In this document: piece after piece, positions 14,112 through 22,150 of the stretch
Numbering within the stretch: position 1 is the stretch's first letter
Layout of the letters: each line of letters begins with the position of its first letter
Assembly: GCF_002835825.1 (NCBI RefSeq)
Contig: NZ_PIZH01000004.1
Coordinates: 1 to 24,506, forward strand
Source of the DNA: Methanoregula sp.
GTDB lineage: Archaea; Halobacteriota; Methanomicrobia; Methanomicrobiales; Methanospirillaceae
Direction of reading: 5' to 3'
DNA: 24,506 nt
Notes under the pieces: model-generated
Seen by the model: only the letters and a program-made list of their open reading frames with translations
What the model was told of the DNA's origin: nothing
Databases searched by the model: none
Made by a program: the position numbers and the translations under genes

Positions 14112-16640
14112 TCAGGATGCAGGGTTCCTGTGCGCCAGCAGGTATTCCAGCCACTTGATTGCCTCGACAACCGCGAACGGCACGAGGGACATGCCGATCA
14201 CGAAGCCCCAGTGTTCGAGCGCCAGGGGGACAATGCCAAAGAGCCCCGGCACAAGATAGATCGCGACCAGCTGGAGGACAATCCCCAGCCCGATCCCCAC
14301 AAAGATGTAGGGATTGATGGTGAGGCTGCGCCGGATGTTGCGGAAATAAGGTTCGTATTCGAGCTGGGCCTGGAGCCCGTTGAACCACTGGAGGCAGACA
14401 AAGGAGGTGAACATGATCGATACCGTCAGTTCGTATGGGTAACGCCCGAGGAGGTACCAGAACATGACGCATCCGAGAATACCGGTCACCAGCCCGAAGG
14501 TGACGATCCGCCGGATCTGGCGCCTGTCGAAGAACTGCTTTGCCGGGTCTTTGGGCGGACGGGCCATCACGTCACCCTCTTCACGGATAAACGGGAAGGT
14601 CTTGTCCTGCACCCCGTCCGTGACCAGGTTGATCCAGAGGATCTGGATGGGAAGGAGGGGGAGGGGGAGCCCGGCAAAGACCGTCGAGCTGATGAGCACG
14701 ATTTCGGCTATGGACGTGGAGAGGAGGTAATAGATGGCCTTCCTGATGTTATCGACGATGACCCGGGCATTGCGGATAGCATCTACGATAACGGCGAGGT
14801 TGTTATCCACGATCACCATCTTGGCGGCGCTCTTCGCCGCTTCGCTGCCCGAGCCCATGGCAATGCCGAGATCCGCAGCCCGGAGCGCCGGGACATCGTT
14901 CACCCCGTCTCCCGTGACCGTGACGATCTCTTTTCGCTCCTGCAGGATCTTCACAATACGGTACTTATGCTCGGGAAGGATCCGGGCAAGGACCGTGGTA
15001 TGACGAAGGGCCGTCGCAAGTTCATCGTCGCTCATCGCCTCGATTGCGGGGCCGGCAAGGAGACCATCGCCTTCTTCCCAGATATGCACCGACCGGGCGA
15101 TCTCGCGGGCCGTGAGCGGATGGTCTCCGGTGATCATGATGACCCGGATCCCGGCCTTCTTTGCAACCCGGACCGCTTCGGCAGCACTCTCCTTGGGCGG
15201 GTCGATGAACCCGACGATCCCGACGATCGAGAAGCGCCACGAGGCCGGGTCTTTGGCTATCCATTTCCCGGCACCGAATGCAAGGACGCGGAGTCCGCGC
15301 CCGGCCATCGCCTCGATCTGTCTCTCCAGTTCTCCCAGCCCGCCGGCATTTTCCGCGTGCTTTTTGAGCTCTTCGTAGGCCCCCTTGATATAGAAGCGCT
15401 CCCCGCCCTCGGTCATATGTGCGGTCGCCATCAGCCGGCGGGCGGTATCGAACGGGTACTCCCAGCGCCGGGGGTTCTGCTCGCGGATCCGGTCGTACCC
15501 TTCAACCCAGCGTGCAAGGGCGACATCGATGGGATCGCCCGAGCCATCATGGGCGTCATTGCAGAGGGCTGCGGCTTTGATGAGTTCGTCAGGATCGATG
15601 GCAAAGTTCTCGTGGACGGTGAGCCGGCCCTCGGTGATGGTGCCGGTCTTGTCCGAAGCAATCACCGTGGCGCTGCCCATTGTCTCCACGGCAGGCAGGT
15701 ACCGGACCAGGGTCTTGTGCTTCGAGAGGGCGAGGGCGCCAATGACTGTGATGATGGTGACCACGATGGGGAGTCCGGCTGGCACAGCCGAGACCATCTG
15801 GGCAACAAGAAGGTACGCGATGTCGCCGAGCGCCCGGCCCTGCAGCAGCGACACAGCAAGGATCAGCGAGAAGATCGCAACAAGCAGGACGATGTAGCGC
15901 CGGGAGAAGTGGTTGATGGCCCGGGTCAGGGGGCTGTCCGGGGAACGCTCCCGTGCAAGGTCGGCTATTCCTGCAAAGTAGGTCCTCTTCCCCGTTGCAA
16001 CCACGTACCCCCTTCCGGTCCCCCGGACGATCGAAGTTCCAGACAGGAGGCTGTTCTTCAGGTCGTACGGCGGCGCATCTTGTGCAACCACTGCCGAATG
16101 GTCCTTTATCACGGGCAGCGATTCGCCGGTCAGGGAGGACTCGTCAACGCTCAAAGAGGAGGTTTCTGCAAGCCGGACATCGGCAGTCACCAGGTCACCT
16201 TCAGAAAGGAGCACGTAATCGCCGGGAACAAGAACATCGGAGGGGACGGTCTTTCGTTCACCGCCCCGGATAACCGAGACCCGGCTCTCGGTCAGCCTCT
16301 TGAGCGACGCAAGGGATGCCTCCGCCTTGATCTCCTCAAAGAAGCCGATGGTACTGTTGACCATGGTGATGAAGACGATGATGATGAAGTCCTTGATATC
16401 GGATATGAGCAGGGCAACGATCGCCGCAATGATCAGGATATAGACAAGGATGCTGTTGAACTGCCGCAGGAAGATGACAATACGGCTCGTCTTCTCCTCG
16501 GAGAGGGTGTTCTTCCCGAAGATCTCAAGCCGGGTTTCCGCCTCGCTCTCTGATATGCCGGAGGGGCCGGTCGAGAGCCGGTCCCTGACCTCCTCGACCG
16601 TTGATGCGTGGGGAGTTGCGGGCAGATCCATGGGATGCAC
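14112..16640 (-). CDS. P2-like P-type cation-transporting ATPase
   Basis: This 842-residue ATP-driven cation pump has all the expected domains. There is an N-terminal cation-ATPase domain (about 10-75), an actuator domain with TGES (171-174), and the phosphorylation motif DKTGTIT with D330. A compact nucleotide-binding domain includes FYIKGAYEEL, and the hinge is TGDGVNDVPAL. M5/M6 contain IAEIVLIS and LWINLVTDGV, followed by C-terminal helices. In M4 the usual PEGLP of Ca2+-ATPases is PAGLP (287-291), losing a calcium ligand, and M5 has Ser in place of the Asn of SERCA site I; the M6 N-x2-T-D residues are kept. The transported ion (Ca2+, H+, Na+ or K+) is therefore open. The listed start is GTG; ATG 16631 three codons downstream is equally possible, and neither has an RBS. 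It is probably co-transcribed with DUF432 and MscS. Confidence 0.93.
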   Translation of the reverse strand: MHPMDLPATPHASTVEEVRDRLSTGPSGISESEAETRLEIFGKNTLSEEKTSRIVIFLRQFNSILVYILIIAAIVALLISDIKDFIIIVFITMVNSTIGFFEEIKAEASLASLKRLTESRVSVIRGGERKTVPSDVLVPGDYVLLSEGDLVTADVRLAETSSLSVDESSLTGESLPVIKDHSAVVAQDAPPYDLKNSLLSGTSIVRGTGRGYVVATGKRTYFAGIADLARERSPDSPLTRAINHFSRRYIVLLVAIFSLILAVSLLQGRALGDIAYLLVAQMVSAVPAGLPIVVTIITVIGALALSKHKTLVRYLPAVETMGSATVIASDKTGTITEGRLTVHENFAIDPDELIKAAALCNDAHDGSGDPIDVALARWVEGYDRIREQNPRRWEYPFDTARRLMATAHMTEGGERFYIKGAYEELKKHAENAGGLGELERQIEAMAGRGLRVLAFGAGKWIAKDPASWRFSIVGIVGFIDPPKESAAEAVRVAKKAGIRVIMITGDHPLTAREIARSVHIWEEGDGLLAGPAIEAMSDDELATALRHTTVLARILPEHKYRIVKILQERKEIVTVTGDGVNDVPALRAADLGIAMGSGSEAAKSAAKMVIVDNNLAVIVDAIRNARVIVDNIRKAIYYLLSTSIAEIVLISSTVFAGLPLPLLPIQILWINLVTDGVQDKTFPFIREEGDVMARPPKDPAKQFFDRRQIRRIVTFGLVTGILGCVMFWYLLGRYPYELTVSIMFTSFVCLQWFNGLQAQLEYEPYFRNIRRSLTINPYIFVGIGLGIVLQLVAIYLVPGLFGIVPLALEHWGFVIGMSLVPFAVVEAIKWLEYLLAHRNPAS

Positions 16641-16785
16641 TATGGTAGTCTGTGCAACCCGGACTAAAAAAAGATGATGTCCTGCTCCCCCTGACGCACC
16701 AGGTCTCCCCGTGATCGCGCAATTGGCATCAAGGTTCTTAAGACCTCCCGGTCAAGTACATACAAACATCCCGGGGATCTGATAC
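16641..16785. promoter_or_regulatory. Divergent promoter region between the P-type ATPase and the mrp-like operon
   Basis: This 145-bp intergenic region separates two divergent transcription units. Towards the ATPase (-), a T7 run (complement of 16666-16672) about 25 bases before the start could be the TATA-like element of a nearly leaderless transcript. Towards the mrp-like operon (+), GGTTCTTAAGACC (16733-16745), containing the palindrome TCTTAAGA, lies about 40 bases before ATG 16786 and could be a TATA box or operator. A weak GGGGATC (about 16773-16779) may serve as RBS. All are pattern-based. Confidence 0.35.
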
Positions 16786-17283
16786 ATGAAGGGAATAGAG
16801 AGGATCATCAGCATCATCGTCACCGCCGGGATCCTGTTCGGGTTCTGGATCCTGCTGTCAGCTCACTTCGATACATTTCACCTCGCTGCCGGGGCGGCCT
16901 GCGCCATCATCGTTGCTCTGCTCTCCCATGACCTCCTCTTCACCCGGCCGGTCCGGGGCGGGTTTTTCACCCTCCTGCATTTCACGCACTACTGCGGCTG
17001 GCTCTTCATCGAGATCTGGCTTGCCGGCCTTGATGTGGCCTACCGCGTCCTCCACCCGGACCTCCCCATCGACCCGCAGGTAGTCACCTTCGACACCCCG
17101 TTCACCGATGACATCGTGCGGACGGTCTTTGCCAACTCCATGACGCTTACCCCGGGTACGATCACCATCGATGTCAGCGGGAGCACCTACACGGTCCATG
17201 CCCTCACCTCCGAGGCCGCCCGCGATCTCACCGAGGGGAGATCGATCGAGAAACGGGTGCACCGGATATTCCCGGAGACATAA
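16786..17283 (+). CDS. Mrp/Mbh-type Na+/H+ antiporter subunit E
   Basis: This is a 165-residue MrpE/MnhE (MbhA) homolog, a small membrane subunit of the multi-subunit cation/proton antiporter. Hydrophobic segments lie near 8-26, 30-48 and 62-84. The second half carries the family hallmark (about 110-145): FANSMTLTPGTITIDVSG followed by YTVHALT. It opens the operon. Its TAA stop is directly followed by the ATG of subunit F with no spacer. This is the position mbhA holds in the Pyrococcus mbh operon. Start ATG 16786 gives a normal N-terminus. Confidence 0.92.
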   Translation: MKGIERIISIIVTAGILFGFWILLSAHFDTFHLAAGAACAIIVALLSHDLLFTRPVRGGFFTLLHFTHYCGWLFIEIWLAGLDVAYRVLHPDLPIDPQVVTFDTPFTDDIVRTVFANSMTLTPGTITIDVSGSTYTVHALTSEAARDLTEGRSIEKRVHRIFPET

Positions 17284-17547
17284 ATGATCGACCTGTTCAC
17301 GGTAACCGGCCTCGTGCTCATCTGCACGATCTTCCTCTGCCTGTTCAGGGTAATCATCGGGCCCGGTGCATGCAACCGTCTCATTGCCGCAAACACCATC
17401 GGGACGAAGATCATCCTCCTGCTCGTCCTTGTGGGATACATTTACGGCAGGAACCTCTTTTTGGACATCGCTCTCGCCTATGCAATGATCAATTTCCTTG
17501 CAACCCTTGCGATTGCCAAGTACCTTGAGAAGGGGTGTATCTGCTGA
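17284..17547 (+). CDS. Mrp/Mbh-type antiporter subunit F
   Basis: This is an 87-residue MrpF/MnhF (MbhB) homolog with three transmembrane helices (about 5-25, 36-56 and 60-80). The conserved cytoplasmic loop between the first two helices (IGPGACNRLIAANTIGTK, about 24-41) matches the family's 'GP...R..A.NTIGT' pattern. The start abuts the subunit E stop. The stop overlaps the subunit G start by one base (TGATG). It is essential for assembly in characterised Mrp complexes, where subunits E, F and G bundle together. Confidence 0.92.
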   Translation: MIDLFTVTGLVLICTIFLCLFRVIIGPGACNRLIAANTIGTKIILLLVLVGYIYGRNLFLDIALAYAMINFLATLAIAKYLEKGCIC

Positions 17548-17864
17548 TGTTCGACCCGGTATCCATTGTGGTTGCGGCCCTGATTATCATGGGCTTGTTC
17601 TTCATGATAGTCGGCCCGATCGGCCTTATCCGGCTCCCCGATCTCTTCACCCGGGCCCATGCTTCGGGCAAGTGCGATACCCTCGGGCAGGCACTGATCC
17701 TGCTCGGGCTCATTGTCTATGAAGGATTCACGTTCGACGCGGTCAAGCTGCTGCTGCTCATCATCTTCCTCTATATTATGAGCCCGACCGCTACCCATGC
17801 CATCGTGCGGGCTGCACACATCCTGAAGTACCATGCATGGAAACCCGGGGAGGAGCGGGAATGA
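17547..17864 (+). CDS. Mrp/Mbh-type antiporter subunit G
   Basis: This is a 105-residue MrpG/MnhG (MbhC) homolog with three helices. The conserved segment is VGPIGLIRLPDLFTRAHASG followed by KCDTLGQALILLG, which matches the MrpG consensus (GLIRLPD..TR.HA..K..TLG). I chose ATG 17547 over an in-frame GTG at 17535 because the ATG shares its A with the stop of subunit F and has GGGGTG (17532-17537) nine bases upstream. The C-terminal 15 residues are hydrophilic. The stop overlaps the next start as ATGA. Confidence 0.92.
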   Translation: MFDPVSIVVAALIIMGLFFMIVGPIGLIRLPDLFTRAHASGKCDTLGQALILLGLIVYEGFTFDAVKLLLLIIFLYIMSPTATHAIVRAAHILKYHAWKPGEERE

Positions 17865-18106
17865 TCTGGGAGTTCAACTTCGCCCTGTTCGTGTTCCTGG
17901 TCATCTGCGCCATTGCGGCGATCAGTGTCCGGAACCTCCTGTCGGCGGTCGTGATCCTCGGGGTGTACTCCCTGATCATGGCAGTGCTGTGGGCGGAGAT
18001 GCAGGCGGTTGATGTCAGTTTCACCGAGGCTGCGGTAGGTGCAGGCATCACCACCATCCTCTTTGTTGCTGCACTGTCCCGGACAACACGGGGGTCGAAA
18101 GATTGA
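17861..18106 (+). CDS. MbhD-like subunit (equivalent to part of the MrpA C-terminus)
   Basis: This 81-residue protein with three helices is homologous to MbhD, which corresponds to a section of the C-terminal extension of MrpA. The visible family pattern is the stretch RNLLSAVVILGVYSLIMAVLW, then QAVDVSFTEAAVGAGITTILFVAAL. The acidic T-E-A-A-V-G segment in the last helix is the conserved part. The start ATG 17861 overlaps the subunit G stop (ATGA) and follows a GGGGAGG RBS. An upstream in-frame ATG (17837) lies inside subunit G and is less likely. In bacterial Mrp this module is fused to MrpA, whereas here it is a separate gene as in mbh operons. Confidence 0.88.
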   Translation: MIWEFNFALFVFLVICAIAAISVRNLLSAVVILGVYSLIMAVLWAEMQAVDVSFTEAAVGAGITTILFVAALSRTTRGSKD

Positions 18107-18378
18107 AACTCTGGGCACTGGTCTCGGTCCTGCTCGTCGGCCTCCTCCTGCTCTGGGCAGAAGGCGACATCCCGTCATTCGGCGACGCCTCCGCCCCGTC
18201 GTATAATTACGTCGCGGACCGGTACATCACTGATGCGTACAACGATACGGCAACTAAGAACATGGTGACGGCCATCCTTGCCGATTACCGGGGGTACGAT
18301 ACGCTTGGGGAACTCACGGTCATCTTCACGGCCGGTGTCGTGGTCCTGCTGCTGTTGCGGCGCGGAGGCCGGCTATGA
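18103..18378 (+). CDS. MbhE-like subunit (equivalent to the last part of MrpA)
   Basis: This 91-residue protein has an N-terminal helix (about 2-19), a soluble loop (about 20-70) and a C-terminal helix (about 72-87). The loop carries the MrpA C-terminal hallmark NMVTAILADYRGYDTLGELT (about 52-71), which in Mrp and Mbh links the antiporter module to the MrpB domain. Translation appears to begin at TTG 18103, which overlaps the preceding stop (TTGA). The only alternative in-frame ATG would delete the first helix. The stop overlaps the next ATG (ATGA). MbhE is the expected family name. Confidence 0.88.
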   Translation: MKLWALVSVLLVGLLLLWAEGDIPSFGDASAPSYNYVADRYITDAYNDTATKNMVTAILADYRGYDTLGELTVIFTAGVVVLLLLRRGGRL

Positions 18379-18803
18379 AACAGGACGTAGTAATCCGGAC
18401 CGTCTGCCGGCTCGTGGTCCCGTTCATCCAGCTCTTTGCCCTCTACGTGATCATCCACGGGGCATCGAGTGCCGGCGGCGGGTTCCAGGGGGGGGTCATC
18501 TTCGCCTCCGCGTTCATCCTGATCGGGATCGCATTCGGGGTTGCCGACGCCCGAAAACGGATCTCGGAGAAGTGCACGGTCCTCTTCTCGGCCTGCGGCC
18601 TTGGTATCTATGCCGGGATCGGGATCCTCTGCATCGTCTTTGGCGGGAATTTTCTCGGGTACTCCTTCCTCCCGCTGCCGCTTCCCGTCCCGGAGATCCG
18701 GGGTCTTGCAGCTGAGGCCGTCGAGATCGGGATCGGGATCACCGTTATGGCGGTCATGACATCCCTGTTTTTTGATATCGCCGTGGATGAGGAGGCAGTA
18801 TGA
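18375..18803 (+). CDS. Mrp/Mbh-type antiporter subunit B (MnhB domain)
   Basis: This is a 142-residue MrpB/MnhB (MbhF) homolog with four helices. The MnhB signature in the first loop is HGASSAGGGFQGGVI (28-42), matching the conserved H-G-x-x-x-x-GGGFQGG pattern. The acidic EAVEIGIGIT region near the last helix is also typical. It overlaps both neighbours by four bases (ATGA at each end), so translation is tightly coupled. Family length is about 140-150, so the gene is complete. Confidence 0.93.
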   Translation: MKQDVVIRTVCRLVVPFIQLFALYVIIHGASSAGGGFQGGVIFASAFILIGIAFGVADARKRISEKCTVLFSACGLGIYAGIGILCIVFGGNFLGYSFLPLPLPVPEIRGLAAEAVEIGIGITVMAVMTSLFFDIAVDEEAV

Positions 18804-19174
18804 TCGAGACGCTCGTGCCCGGCCTCTTCCTGCGGTATAACTACTACATGGCCATCATCATCATGCTCATCGGGCTCTACGCGATGATCGCAAAAGGCAA
18901 CCTGATGAAGAAGATCATCGGCCTCAACATCTTCCAGACCGCGATCTTCCTCTTCTACATCTCGAGTTCGGACATCATCGGCGGGACAGCCCCCATTCTC
19001 ACCACGGACCCCGCCACGGTGTACGTGAACCCGCTGCCCCACGTCCTCATCCTGACCGCGATCGTTGTGGCGGTCAGCACGACGGCCGTGGGACTTGCCC
19101 TGGCGATCCGGATCTACGAAGCCTATGGAACAATCGAAGAGGATGAACTCATCGCCCTGGAGGCAAAGGAATGA
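18800..19174 (+). CDS. Mrp/Mbh-type antiporter subunit C (NuoK-like)
   Basis: This is a 124-residue MrpC/MnhC (MbhG) homolog, related to complex I subunit NuoK. Three helices lie near 14-32, 38-58 and 78-102. The second carries KKIIGLNIFQTAIFLFYIS. The third begins with the conserved PLPHVLILTAIVV motif (about 78-90), which is close to the 'PLPQALVLTAIVI' of characterised MrpC proteins. A hydrophilic acidic tail follows (EEDELIALEAKE). ATGA overlaps occur on both sides. Confidence 0.94.
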   Translation: MIETLVPGLFLRYNYYMAIIIMLIGLYAMIAKGNLMKKIIGLNIFQTAIFLFYISSSDIIGGTAPILTTDPATVYVNPLPHVLILTAIVVAVSTTAVGLALAIRIYEAYGTIEEDELIALEAKE

Positions 19175-20667
19175 TAGCCGATCACCTTCCGGTCCTCGTG
19201 GTAGTCCTCCCCCTTGTCGGGGCAGTTGCAACGCTCCTTGCCGGCTGGGCAGACCGCCGGCTCTGCTTCCCGATCGCGATGGCAACAACAGTCATCCAGT
19301 TCTGCATCTCGCTTGTGCTCCTTTCCCAGGTGATGCAGACAGGGCCGCTCCACTACAACCTTGGCAACTGGCTTCCCCCGTGGGGCATCGAGTACGTCAT
19401 CGACCAGCTGAACGGGTTTGTCCTTGCTGTCATCCTCTTCCTCTGCGTGCTCAGCTGCCTGTATGCGAACAGGAGCATCCTGTCCGAGATCGACGAGAAG
19501 AAGATCCCGGCGTTCTACACCGTGCTCCTCCTCCTCGTCACCGGGGTTTGTGGGATTGCGGTGACAGGGGATCTCTTCAACCTGTATGTCTTCCTCGAAA
19601 TCTCCTCGCTTGCTGCCTATGCACTTGTCGCCATCGGCAGGGAGAAGCGGGCCCTGATCTCCAGCTTCACGTACCTTGTGATGGGCTCTGTCTCGGCCTG
19701 TTTCATCCTCCTTGGGATCGGCCACCTGTATATCGTGACCGGTACCCTGAACATGGCTGATCTCGCCCGCGTCCTGCCACCCCTGTACGGGTCGACCGTT
19801 GTCCAGACAGCGTTCATCTTCTTCATCATCGGCCTGAGCATCAAGACGGCCCTCTTCCCCCTCCATCTCTGGCTCCCGGATGCGTACCGGTACTCCCCTT
19901 CAGCGGTGACGGTCCTTCTCTCCACTATCGTCTCCAAAATCGGGGTATACGCCCTCATCAGGATCCTGTTCTCGGTCTTCACCCCTTCTTTCATCATCAT
20001 CGACATCCCCGTGATGGAGGTATTCTGCTGGCTTGCGGCGGCGGCCATCATCGGGGGCTCGGTGATTGCCATTGCCCAGACGGATCTCAAGCGGATGCTC
20101 GCGTACTCGAGCGTCAGCCAGATGGGCTACATCCTGCTCGGCATCGGGATCGCTGACAGCATCGCGGTGACGGGCGGGATCCTCCATATCCTGAACCATG
20201 CCGTGATGAAAGGGTGCCTCTTCATGATCGCCGGGGCTTTTATTTATACGTCCGGGATACGGTCGATTGAGGACCTACGGGGGATCGCCCGGACCATGCC
20301 GCTGACCGCCGCGGCGTTTGTCATCGCCGCGGCATCGATGATCGGCATTCCCCCGACCGTGGGGTTCATGAGCAAATGGTTCATCGCGCTTGGGGCCCTT
20401 GAGTCCGGGCAATGGATCTTCGTCCTCGTCATCCTTGCAAGCAGCCTTCTTACGGCAGTCTACTTCTGGAAAGTCATCGAATACATGTACTTCCGGGAGC
20501 CCGTTCCCGCATGCGGGGAGGCAATTACTTCAGCCCGCGATCCCCCGGCGGGGATGCTCGCCCCCATCCTCGTCCTTGCGGCAGCCTGCGTGCTCTTTGG
20601 CATCTTCGTTTCCATCCCGCTCGAAATCATTGTGCCGTTCGTGACCGGCATTCTCGGGGGTACCTGA
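19171..20667 (+). CDS. Mrp/Mbh-type antiporter subunit D (MrpD/MbhH-like)
   Basis: This 498-residue large ion-translocating subunit is related to NuoL/M/N, with about 14 hydrophobic segments. Key channel residues are visible: E143 in TM5 (LFNLYVFLEISS), K225 in TM7 (GLSIKTALFPLHLWLPDAY), K256 in TM8 (TIVSKIGVYAL), and a TM12 lysine (PPTVGFMSKWF). These are the charged residues that carry protons or Na+ in the family. Its place directly after subunit C matches mrpD and mbhH. Of the three large subunits here it looks most like a standard MrpD. The start overlaps subunit C (ATGA). Confidence 0.94.
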   Translation: MIADHLPVLVVVLPLVGAVATLLAGWADRRLCFPIAMATTVIQFCISLVLLSQVMQTGPLHYNLGNWLPPWGIEYVIDQLNGFVLAVILFLCVLSCLYANRSILSEIDEKKIPAFYTVLLLLVTGVCGIAVTGDLFNLYVFLEISSLAAYALVAIGREKRALISSFTYLVMGSVSACFILLGIGHLYIVTGTLNMADLARVLPPLYGSTVVQTAFIFFIIGLSIKTALFPLHLWLPDAYRYSPSAVTVLLSTIVSKIGVYALIRILFSVFTPSFIIIDIPVMEVFCWLAAAAIIGGSVIAIAQTDLKRMLAYSSVSQMGYILLGIGIADSIAVTGGILHILNHAVMKGCLFMIAGAFIYTSGIRSIEDLRGIARTMPLTAAAFVIAAASMIGIPPTVGFMSKWFIALGALESGQWIFVLVILASSLLTAVYFWKVIEYMYFREPVPACGEAITSARDPPAGMLAPILVLAAACVLFGIFVSIPLEIIVPFVTGILGGT

Positions 20668-20671
20668 TCCC

Positions 20672-22150
20672 ATGGACCAGACCTCAGTTCTCCCGGTCCT
20701 TGCCATCTGCATCCCGGCAGTTGCCGCAGCACTCATCCTGATCTTCCGTAACCGCCCGGTGATCCGCGAGAGCTGGACCATCCTTGCCTCCTTTGCAACC
20801 CTTGCCTGCGTCCTCTCGATGCTCCCGCTCGTCTTCTCGGGCACAGAACCCTATGCGGCACTCTTCCCGATCCTGCCCGGGCTCTCCCTCTCGTTCCGGG
20901 CCGATGCGTTCGCGCTCATCTTCGCCCTGACATCATCAGGCCTCTGGGTGATGAACTCCTTTTACTCGATCGGGTACATGCGGGCACATCACGGGGAGAA
21001 CCTGGCGCGCTACTTCTTCTGCTTTGCCGTGGCGATCTCCGCAGCGCTCGGGGTGGCATTCTCGGCCGATCTCCTCACCATGTTCATCTTCTACGAGATC
21101 CTCACGCTCTCCACGTACCCGCTCGTCGTGCACGCCGAGACGGAGGAGGCAAGAATGGCAGGCCGGAAATACCTTGCCTACCTCCTCACCGCGGGGATCT
21201 TCTTCCTCCTCTCGGTCCTGATCACCTATTACCTCACCGGCGGGACCGCGTTTGCAGCCGGCGGCATCCTGACCGGGCATGGTTCGGCACTCCTCATGAC
21301 CATCCTGTTCATCACCTTCCTCATCGGCTTTGCCAAGGCTGCATGGATCCCCCTTCACTCGTGGCTCCCGAGCGCCATGGTCGCACCAACGCCGGTCAGC
21401 GCCCTTCTCCATGCCGTTGCCGTGGTCAAGGCCGGCGTGTTCGGGATCGCACGGGTGGTCTTTTACGTGTTTGGTATCGACATGGTGTCGGCGCTCGGGC
21501 TCGGCCTCCTGCTGGCCTGCATAGCCTCCTTCACCATTATTGTTGCCTCGATGATGGCGCTCACGCAGGACAATCTCAAGAAACGGCTTGCCTACTCGAC
21601 AGTCAGCCAGCTCTCGTATATCCTGCTCGGGGTAGCCCTGCTCACCCCGTCAGGGATCATCGCCGCCCTGATCCATATCCCGTTCCATGCCTTCATGAAG
21701 ATCACGCTCTTCTTTGCAGCCGGATCCATCATCGTGATGACCGGAATCGAGAATATCAGCGAGATGAAGGGGATCGGGAGACGGATGCCCATAACGATGC
21801 TAATGTTTGCGATCGGGGCGATCGGGGTCTGTGGCCTGCCCCCGGTCTGCGGGATCATCACCAAATGGTATCTTGCCCTTGGCGCAATCGAGGCCGGCCA
21901 GCTCGTCTTTTTGGCCGTCATACTCACGAGCTCCATCTTAAACGTCCTGTATTTCTTCCCGATCATCTCGACCGCGTTCTTCGAGAAACCCGATGCTGAT
22001 ACCGGCATTCATGAAGCCCCGCTCTTCATGCTCGTCCCCCTCACCATTACCGGTATCTGCTCGGTCCTCCTCTTCCTCTTCCCTGACTGGCCGTTCCTCA
22101 ATCTGGTCACGATGGCAGAATCCGTAATCACCGGGAGCGTGATGCCATGA
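20672..22150 (+). CDS. Second large antiporter-like subunit (NuoL/MrpA N-terminal type)
   Basis: This 492-residue subunit of the NuoL/M/N-MrpA/D superfamily has about 14 hydrophobic segments. The ion-path residues are E142 in TM5 (TMFIFYEILTL), K222 in TM7 (IGFAKAAWIPLHSWLP), K253 in TM8 (ALLHAVAVVKAGVFGI) and a TM12 lysine (GIITKWYLALG). The stretch PSAMVAPTPVSALLHA is more typical of NuoL and the N-terminal half of MrpA than of MrpD. It could therefore supply the MrpA core whose C-terminal modules are encoded separately as the MbhD and MbhE proteins. It begins four bases after subunit D and overlaps the next gene by ATGA. The subunit equivalence is inferred. Confidence 0.92.
   Translation: MDQTSVLPVLAICIPAVAAALILIFRNRPVIRESWTILASFATLACVLSMLPLVFSGTEPYAALFPILPGLSLSFRADAFALIFALTSSGLWVMNSFYSIGYMRAHHGENLARYFFCFAVAISAALGVAFSADLLTMFIFYEILTLSTYPLVVHAETEEARMAGRKYLAYLLTAGIFFLLSVLITYYLTGGTAFAAGGILTGHGSALLMTILFITFLIGFAKAAWIPLHSWLPSAMVAPTPVSALLHAVAVVKAGVFGIARVVFYVFGIDMVSALGLGLLLACIASFTIIVASMMALTQDNLKKRLAYSTVSQLSYILLGVALLTPSGIIAALIHIPFHAFMKITLFFAAGSIIVMTGIENISEMKGIGRRMPITMLMFAIGAIGVCGLPPVCGIITKWYLALGAIEAGQLVFLAVILTSSILNVLYFFPIISTAFFEKPDADTGIHEAPLFMLVPLTITGICSVLLFLFPDWPFLNLVTMAESVITGSVMP

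Noticed and set aside
13749..16553. A 934-codon open frame on the + strand opposite the P-type ATPase and DUF432 genes
   Set aside because: It is antisense to two clearly identified genes. Its protein is low-complexity in Asp, Gly, His, Arg and Pro, the usual shadow of a GC-rich coding strand, and it has no domain.
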